Assembly (NCBI GenBank): GCA_024401165.1
Contig: JAKSLN010000012.1
Coordinates: forward strand, 1-37,652
Direction: 5' to 3'
Source of the DNA: Bacteroidaceae bacterium
Lineage (GTDB): Bacteria; Bacteroidota; Bacteroidia; Bacteroidales; Bacteroidaceae
Length of the DNA stretch: 37,652 nucleotides
The notes beneath the pieces were generated by a model that saw only the letters and a list, made by a program, of their open reading frames with translations, searched no databases and was not told where the DNA came from. Within the stretch, counting starts at the first letter, position 1; every line of letters begins with the position of its first letter. The translations under genes and the position numbers were made by a program. Shown piece by piece: positions 33,803 to 37,652 of this stretch.

Positions 33803-33812
33803 CCCTAAAGGG
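33803..33812. repeat. CCC-TAAA-GGG hairpin after GLPGLI-3
   Basis: A reduced version of the 31969 hairpin within CTCCCCCTAAAGGGAAG. A second small hairpin, GTGAC-TGAAT-GTCAC, is at 33821-33835. Both lie in the 138-base gap between GLPGLI-3 and GLPGLI-2. Confidence 0.5.
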
Positions 33813-33862
33813 AAGTCGGAGTGACTGAATGTCACTACGAGTATGTGTCAAGCAGGGGTGGC

Positions 33863-34696
33863 TTATTCCCTTTCCAACGGATTGTCGTAGGTAAGGAACT
33901 TCCACTTGGCAGGTGTGCCATCATATGACTTCGTGGTGTATTTGATGCCCATCCAATCAAGTATCTCATCGGGACGTGTGAGCAGCATCTTCTCCTGTAG
34001 GCGTACTTTCTCCTTTGTTTTCGATATGAAGTCGCGCTTCCAGAGGCAGATGTCTTTCGCATCCGTTGTCTTCTCGATGCCTGCGAGTACGAAGCGGTAG
34101 TCGCCATCCACCGTCTCTGCCTTGACGATGAGGCCTGGCAGACCACAGAGTTTCCAGGGGCCATAGCTTACGGGGATGTCCTCGGTGAACCATGCCCTAT
34201 ACTGGCGTCCTGCGTAAGTACAAGTGGCCATGGTGCAATGGTAGTCCAGCGTGTCTAACTTCTCGCTCGTGATGGTCCACTCCAATTTAGGAGTATCCTC
34301 TTCATACTTGTAGGCATTCAGAATATCAAGGCTGTAAATCACAGTGTTCTTACCTTTGGGATAACCCACAAACACCTCGCCGATGTTGGAGTACAAGGCA
34401 CCGAAGGCATTGGTGTAACGTGAACCGCGCTCCTCGAAATTCTTGTTGAACTTCACCTCGTCGTTCCATTCGCGCTCCACGTAGCTGTGGCACATCGTCT
34501 GTCCTATCTCCGTGTACATCTTGTCGTGCTTCACCTCCTCGGGGTGCTTCAGGTCGTGATGCCAATCCACATCATACTGCACGCACAGCTGCATCTTTTC
34601 GATGGGTTGAAGGTTCTCCTTCTTGGGGTACTCGGCCTCCTGGGCCATTGAGGTAAGGGCACAGCATAGGCTGGCCAGAAATAATACATTTTTCAT
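33863..34696 (-). CDS. GLPGLI family protein 3
   Basis: The 277-residue exported protein has signal peptide MKNVLFLASLCCALTSMAQ. The signature is at residues 185-190 (WKLCGLPGLIVKAE), preceded by YHCTMATCTYAGRQYRAWF and IPVSYGP. It also has VGYPKGKNTVIYSLD, matching VGYPKGK/GLPEKGQ/GYPKRNQ in the paralogues, another family-conserved stretch. It is the first GLPGLI gene in transcription order, 53 bases after the M56 gene. No membrane anchor apart from the signal peptide is seen, so a periplasmic or secreted location is expected. Function unknown. Confidence 0.9.
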   Translation of the reverse strand: MKNVLFLASLCCALTSMAQEAEYPKKENLQPIEKMQLCVQYDVDWHHDLKHPEEVKHDKMYTEIGQTMCHSYVEREWNDEVKFNKNFEERGSRYTNAFGALYSNIGEVFVGYPKGKNTVIYSLDILNAYKYEEDTPKLEWTITSEKLDTLDYHCTMATCTYAGRQYRAWFTEDIPVSYGPWKLCGLPGLIVKAETVDGDYRFVLAGIEKTTDAKDICLWKRDFISKTKEKVRLQEKMLLTRPDEILDWMGIKYTTKSYDGTPAKWKFLTYDNPLERE

Positions 34697-34749
34697 TTCT
34701 CGCTGATTGTTAGTTGTTTAGGAAATTCACCGTCTGGTCGTTTAGGAAA

Positions 34750-36585
34750 TTATTGCAGTCGAAAGGTAAGCGGTATGGACATCTTCATACGTTTGGGCGT
34801 ACGGTTGCCCTGCTCATCTTCGACATAGCCCGGTGTCCATTTGCCGGAGGTGAGTTTGATAACTCGCTCGCACTCTTGGAGTAAAGCTTCTGTTCCACGT
34901 TCTTCTTCTTCCGAAAGTGGGGGCTGGTTATTGTTTTTTGCCCTAAGATTGTACGAATTTACAGTTACTCCATGCAGATTGGTAGATGTCGTTTCATTCC
35001 TCTTGCTGGCTTTTGCCTCAGATATGGAACCGTCGGCCTCCACATAAAAATCTACCGTGAATTCGCCAGTCACACCATATTCCTGGGCCTCGGCGGGATA
35101 ACGGAAATGCTCCAAATAGACCTGTGAACCTCCTCCAAGTTCTGGTTGAACTTCCTTTGTTATAGAAGTTGACTGGTTGGCCGAATTGTCTTCGAGGAAA
35201 TCCTTTCCATCTACAAGCAGTTTCTCCACCTTCTTGCCATTGACATACACACTGCCGTCAGCACCGATCGTTGCACCGGCGATGTGATCTACGATGTCTT
35301 CCAGCAGCAGGTCCGACTCGCTCTTGGTCTCCTCTGCTTCGTTCTGTTTCTCCTCAGCACGCTTGGTCGTAATCACGATGGCTCCGTTTTTGCCCCGCTC
35401 ACCCCAGACGGACGTGGCGGATACTCCCTTCAGTATGGTCATGCTGGCAATCATGTCGGGGGTCAGTCTCTCCTTCTCCAAGATTTCGGCAACCTTGCCT
35501 CCATTGGCAATCTTTCCGTCGATGACTACCAGCGGATCATTTTCAACCAGCTCTTCGCGTGCCAGGATCTCGTTGACTTCTTCCAGGTCGGACGCGATAC
35601 CGGCTTGCGTGGTGTCTGCCTTCTCTGTGCTGCGGTTCTCCAGTTTCGTCAGCGCCTCCTTCACGGGTGCCGAGATGTTGGGTGTGGCAAAGGCACTCAG
35701 CACCAAAGCGCAGACGGGTAGCAGGTAGAGCAACTTGGCACGCATCCAGGGACTTCTGGCAACGCTTTCCTTCATCATCAGGATGCGCTTGTTCAGCGTA
35801 CTCTTGTTCAGTCCGTTGACAAAGGAATAACCCTGCGATGTGGCAACCTTCCTGACCAGCAGCATCATATAGTCATGCTGACTAACGCCCTGGCGCAAGA
35901 CATAGTCATCAGCCTCGTATTCATGTACATCCGACAGCGAGTTGGCTATCATCCATGCAAAGGGATTGTACCACTGCAAGGCCTGGCAGAGCATCAGCAG
36001 CAGCATGTCCCACGAGTGGCCGGCACGGATGTGCCCGGTCTCGTGAAGCACAATCTCGCGCTCCCCCTCGTTCCAGTCCTCTTCGCTGATGACGATGGTG
36101 TGCATCCAACTGTAGGGGGTGAACTGTCCCTTACGACAGCATACGCGGATGCCGTCCTCCAGGCGCTTGGTCCAGAGGTTCTTGTGGCGCATCATATAAG
36201 ACAGAATGCCCAGTTGCAGACAGCGGATGACTACTGAGATGACCATGCCAACAAAGAAGACGATGGCCAGAACCGTAAACCACGACAGAGAGGTGCTCTC
36301 CCCTGCCAACTGATACGATACGGTGATGCCATCGTCGGCCACGCGCACGGGTATACCCACCTCTATCATCTGCTGATGGGTGGCCTGTATGATGGGGCTA
36401 TTGTCCAGACTCATCCAGCTGACGTTGCATAGGGGCAGCACGAGGCTTAGCATAATGATGCCGAGCAGCACGATGCGGTTCAAGCGAAAGAACTTCTCCT
36501 TCTGCAGCATCAGTGTATAGGGCACATAGAGCAGCGTAAGCGTCAATGCCGCCTTCAGTGAATATAGTAAAATCTGACTGATCAT
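34750..36585 (-). CDS. BlaR1-like M56 metallopeptidase with plug-like segments and a TonB C-terminal domain
   Basis: The 611-residue protein is membrane-bound. Helices lie at residues ~5-26, 36-52, 100-126 and 284-301. The M56 peptidase part includes EREIVLHETGHIRAGHSWD (HExxH zinc motif, His181-His185) and HEYEADDYVLRQ. After the last helix the predicted periplasmic part holds PLVVIDGKIA...GAIVITTK (351-408), resembling SusC-type plug sequence. AGATIGADGSVYVNGKKVEK with VDGKDFL (436-464) resembles the plug of beta-barrel family proteins, and EHFRYPAEAQEYGVTGEFTV (from 492) resembles TonB C-terminal domains. BlaR1/MecR1 proteins sense a ligand outside and cleave a BlaI/MecI repressor inside; the repressor gene precedes this one by 5 bases. 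The signal here is unknown. M56 and repressor pairing is secure; the sensing role is inferred. Confidence 0.92.
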   Translation of the reverse strand: MISQILLYSLKAALTLTLLYVPYTLMLQKEKFFRLNRIVLLGIIMLSLVLPLCNVSWMSLDNSPIIQATHQQMIEVGIPVRVADDGITVSYQLAGESTSLSWFTVLAIVFFVGMVISVVIRCLQLGILSYMMRHKNLWTKRLEDGIRVCCRKGQFTPYSWMHTIVISEEDWNEGEREIVLHETGHIRAGHSWDMLLLMLCQALQWYNPFAWMIANSLSDVHEYEADDYVLRQGVSQHDYMMLLVRKVATSQGYSFVNGLNKSTLNKRILMMKESVARSPWMRAKLLYLLPVCALVLSAFATPNISAPVKEALTKLENRSTEKADTTQAGIASDLEEVNEILAREELVENDPLVVIDGKIANGGKVAEILEKERLTPDMIASMTILKGVSATSVWGERGKNGAIVITTKRAEEKQNEAEETKSESDLLLEDIVDHIAGATIGADGSVYVNGKKVEKLLVDGKDFLEDNSANQSTSITKEVQPELGGGSQVYLEHFRYPAEAQEYGVTGEFTVDFYVEADGSISEAKASKRNETTSTNLHGVTVNSYNLRAKNNNQPPLSEEEERGTEALLQECERVIKLTSGKWTPGYVEDEQGNRTPKRMKMSIPLTFRLQ

Positions 36586-36590
36586 ACACC

Positions 36591-36947
36591 TTATTTATTT
36601 ATCAAATCCATGAGTTCCTGCAGTTCCTCCTTGCTGATCTCCTCCTCCTTGACAAGGTGGCGCACGAAGTCCATGCGCGAGCCGTTGAAGAAACGGCCCA
36701 GGAAGCTCTTCTGCTCACGCTTCTCATAGTCCCAGCGGCTGATGGCAGCCGAGTATTTGAACAGGCGACCGCCCAGGGCCTCGTGCTTGACAAATCCCTC
36801 TTCCTCCAGTCGTCGGACGAAGGTGCTGATGGTGTTGAAGTGCGTGCGTGGCTCGGGCAGCAACTCGTAGAGCTCACGCATGGTCATGCCTCCATTGTTC
36901 CAGAGAATCTCCATCAATTCCATCTCCTTTTCGGTAAGTGTCTTCAT
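36591..36947 (-). CDS. BlaI/MecI/CopY family transcriptional repressor
   Basis: The 118-residue winged-helix protein has TEKEMELMEILWNNGGMTMRELYELL followed by the recognition-helix region THFNTISTFVRRLEEEGFV, then HEALGGRLFKYSAAIS. This is the usual BlaI/MecI layout with a C-terminal dimerisation helix (about 85-118). Members bind TACA/TGTA dyads as dimers and are inactivated by proteolysis through the cognate M56 protein. It is the first gene of the run and probably represses itself, the M56 gene, the GLPGLI genes and the barrel gene. The call is secure. Confidence 0.95.
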   Translation of the reverse strand: MKTLTEKEMELMEILWNNGGMTMRELYELLPEPRTHFNTISTFVRRLEEEGFVKHEALGGRLFKYSAAISRWDYEKREQKSFLGRFFNGSRMDFVRHLVKEEEISKEELQELMDLINK

Positions 36948-36976
36948 ATTCTTTTGCGTTTAATATGTTCGTTAAA

Positions 36977-37070
36977 ACTACAGTTCTTCGTTTTTGATGC
37001 TGCAAATTAACTACATTCTGTCGTTGCAAACAAGTAATTTGGCAAAAAACTTCAACTACACGCTGTAATT
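36977..37070 (-). promoter_or_regulatory. Candidate BlaI-type operators upstream of the repressor
   Basis: Site 1 (37055-37070) reads ACTACACGCTGTAATT and contains the perfect dyad TACA-N3-TGTA (37057-37067). Site 2 (37010-37025) reads ACTACATTCTGTCGTT, with TACA-N3-TGTC. Site 3 (36977-36992) reads ACTACAGTTCTTCGTT and keeps the left half only. BlaI/MecI/CopY repressors are known to bind TACA/TGTA dyads; the spacing of three differs by one from the staphylococcal sites I remember. A -7-like TTAATTTG (37003-37010, minus strand) abuts site 2 but lacks a good -33 box. Inferred, not proven. Confidence 0.45.
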
Positions 37071-37195
37071 TAACACTTGTTATTAGTTTTTGTGTCCGGT
37101 GATGCCCACTATTCATGACAAAACCGCCCACGATCCTCTCGGACGGCGGACGGGGTGTTGCAACGGTATTCTTATATTAACTAATTACTAACTTT

Positions 37196-37652
37196 TTATT
37201 TCTTTTTCGGGTTCTTGTTCCAATGATACACCAGGTGCAGCATGGCGTAGTGGGGGAGGGAGCGGTACCAGGTAATGGTGCGGCCCTGGGCATTGACGGC
37301 ATACTGGGTGTTGGAGAGCTGGTGCAGGAGGTCGAAGGCCTCGATGCGGGCGATAAGCTTGCCCTTGAAGAGGGACTGCGAGAGGGAGGCATTGAGCACG
37401 AAGTCATCGGTGTTGAGTTCGCTGCTGCCATAACCTCGGCGACTGTACATGGTGGCATCTACGGACAGTGTGGTCTTCAGCTTGGGCAGGGTGTAGTAAC
37501 CATTCAGACCGTACTGATAATCAAAGGCATCGAGGGTTTCAAAGTCAACCATCTTGCCCTCCGAGTGTCGCCAGTTGATGCTACCCGTGGCACGGAGGTT
37601 CAGAGCATCCTTATTATATTGGATATACGCCTTTTCGCCCACGGTCAGGGTA
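37196..37652 (-). CDS. Outer-membrane beta-barrel protein, C-terminal part (cut by window edge)
   Basis: The frame is open from the window end to the stop at 37196, about 151 residues, with no start codon inside the window that would give a plausible N-terminus. The sequence alternates hydrophobic and polar residues in beta-strand fashion (YGLNGYYTLPKLKTTLSVDATMYS; DDFVLNASLSQSLFKGKLIARIEAFDLLHQLS) and ends HYAMLHLVYHWNKNPKKK. This is typical of the last strands of TonB-receptor-like or 'outer membrane beta-barrel family' proteins. It lies 248 bases upstream of the BlaI repressor on the same strand, so it may be another barrel controlled with, or next to, that locus. Its identity depends on sequence outside this window. 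Confidence 0.75.
   Translation of the reverse strand, partial: TLTVGEKAYIQYNKDALNLRATGSINWRHSEGKMVDFETLDAFDYQYGLNGYYTLPKLKTTLSVDATMYSRRGYGSSELNTDDFVLNASLSQSLFKGKLIARIEAFDLLHQLSNTQYAVNAQGRTITWYRSLPHYAMLHLVYHWNKNPKKK

Noticed and set aside
31999..34696. GLPGLI proteins as RiPP precursors or a peptide-antibiotic locus
   Set aside because: They are ~275-residue exported proteins without a core-peptide pattern, and no YcaO, radical SAM, ATP-grasp or transporter genes accompany them.
34750..36947. Classical beta-lactam resistance locus
   Set aside because: BlaI/M56 genes are present, but no beta-lactamase or PBP2a-like gene lies in the operon.

Overview
The window looks like a chromosome segment of a Bacteroidales bacterium, most likely Prevotella or a close relative. 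Three things point there. Several promoters fit the Bacteroidota consensus TTTG-N19-21-TAnnTTTG. The gene families are lineage-typical: GldH, a PSP1/RicT protein with a charged tail, GLPGLI proteins, CarboxypepD_reg/plug outer-membrane barrels, BspA-like LRR proteins and a four-helix-bundle suffix protein. Moderate GC combines with AT-rich, repeat-filled intergenic regions. No transposase, integrase or CRISPR array is visible. Identifications come from reading the translations, not from database searches.

Layout. 59-2668 (minus): a secreted BspA-like LRR protein and a four-helix-bundle/zinc-ribbon protein. 2669-3714: a gene-poor kilobase with three consecutive 22-23 bp tandem arrays, followed by tRNA-Met(CAT) at 3715-3788. 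3989-8712 (plus): an LptF/LptG-type permease, ribBA and a class I aminotransferase, separated by dispersed 42 bp repeats. 8849-15292 (plus): a cell-shape operon with a stand-alone IMP cyclohydrolase (the N-terminal half of PurH), mreB, mreC, mreD, PBP2 and rodA. 15325-19532 (minus, convergent): metF, DNA polymerase III delta', PSP1/RicT-like and gldH. 19582-22462 (minus): a GH51 arabinofuranosidase and an LRR lipoprotein. 22611-24740 (plus): a membrane-anchored multidomain GH25 lysozyme with MORN-like repeats. 24844-28219 (plus): glmM-nagA-nagB, which controls amino-sugar phosphate flux.

The most intriguing part is 29335-36947 (minus). It reads as one operon: a BlaI-type repressor, a BlaR1-like M56 metallopeptidase, three divergent GLPGLI proteins in tandem, and a CarboxypepD_reg/plug outer-membrane barrel. 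The M56 protein carries, in its predicted periplasmic part, segments resembling TonB-receptor plug domains and a TonB C-terminal domain. One plug-like segment has the same residue spacing as the plug of the operon's own barrel. A TACA-N3-TGTA dyad and two related half-sites lie upstream of the repressor. The C-terminal end of another beta-barrel protein lies farther upstream, cut by the window edge. I infer a proteolysis-controlled envelope system whose substrate and signal are unknown. An FGE-fold lipoprotein follows downstream but is separated by a repeat-rich gap.

A second theme is intergenic repeats: 42 bp repeats, TCGA-type, AATTGATAATT-type and GTCGTTTAG-type short repeats, and TAAA-loop C/G hairpins. 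In two cases (the permease and the IMP cyclohydrolase) the repeat supplies the stop codon of the upstream gene.
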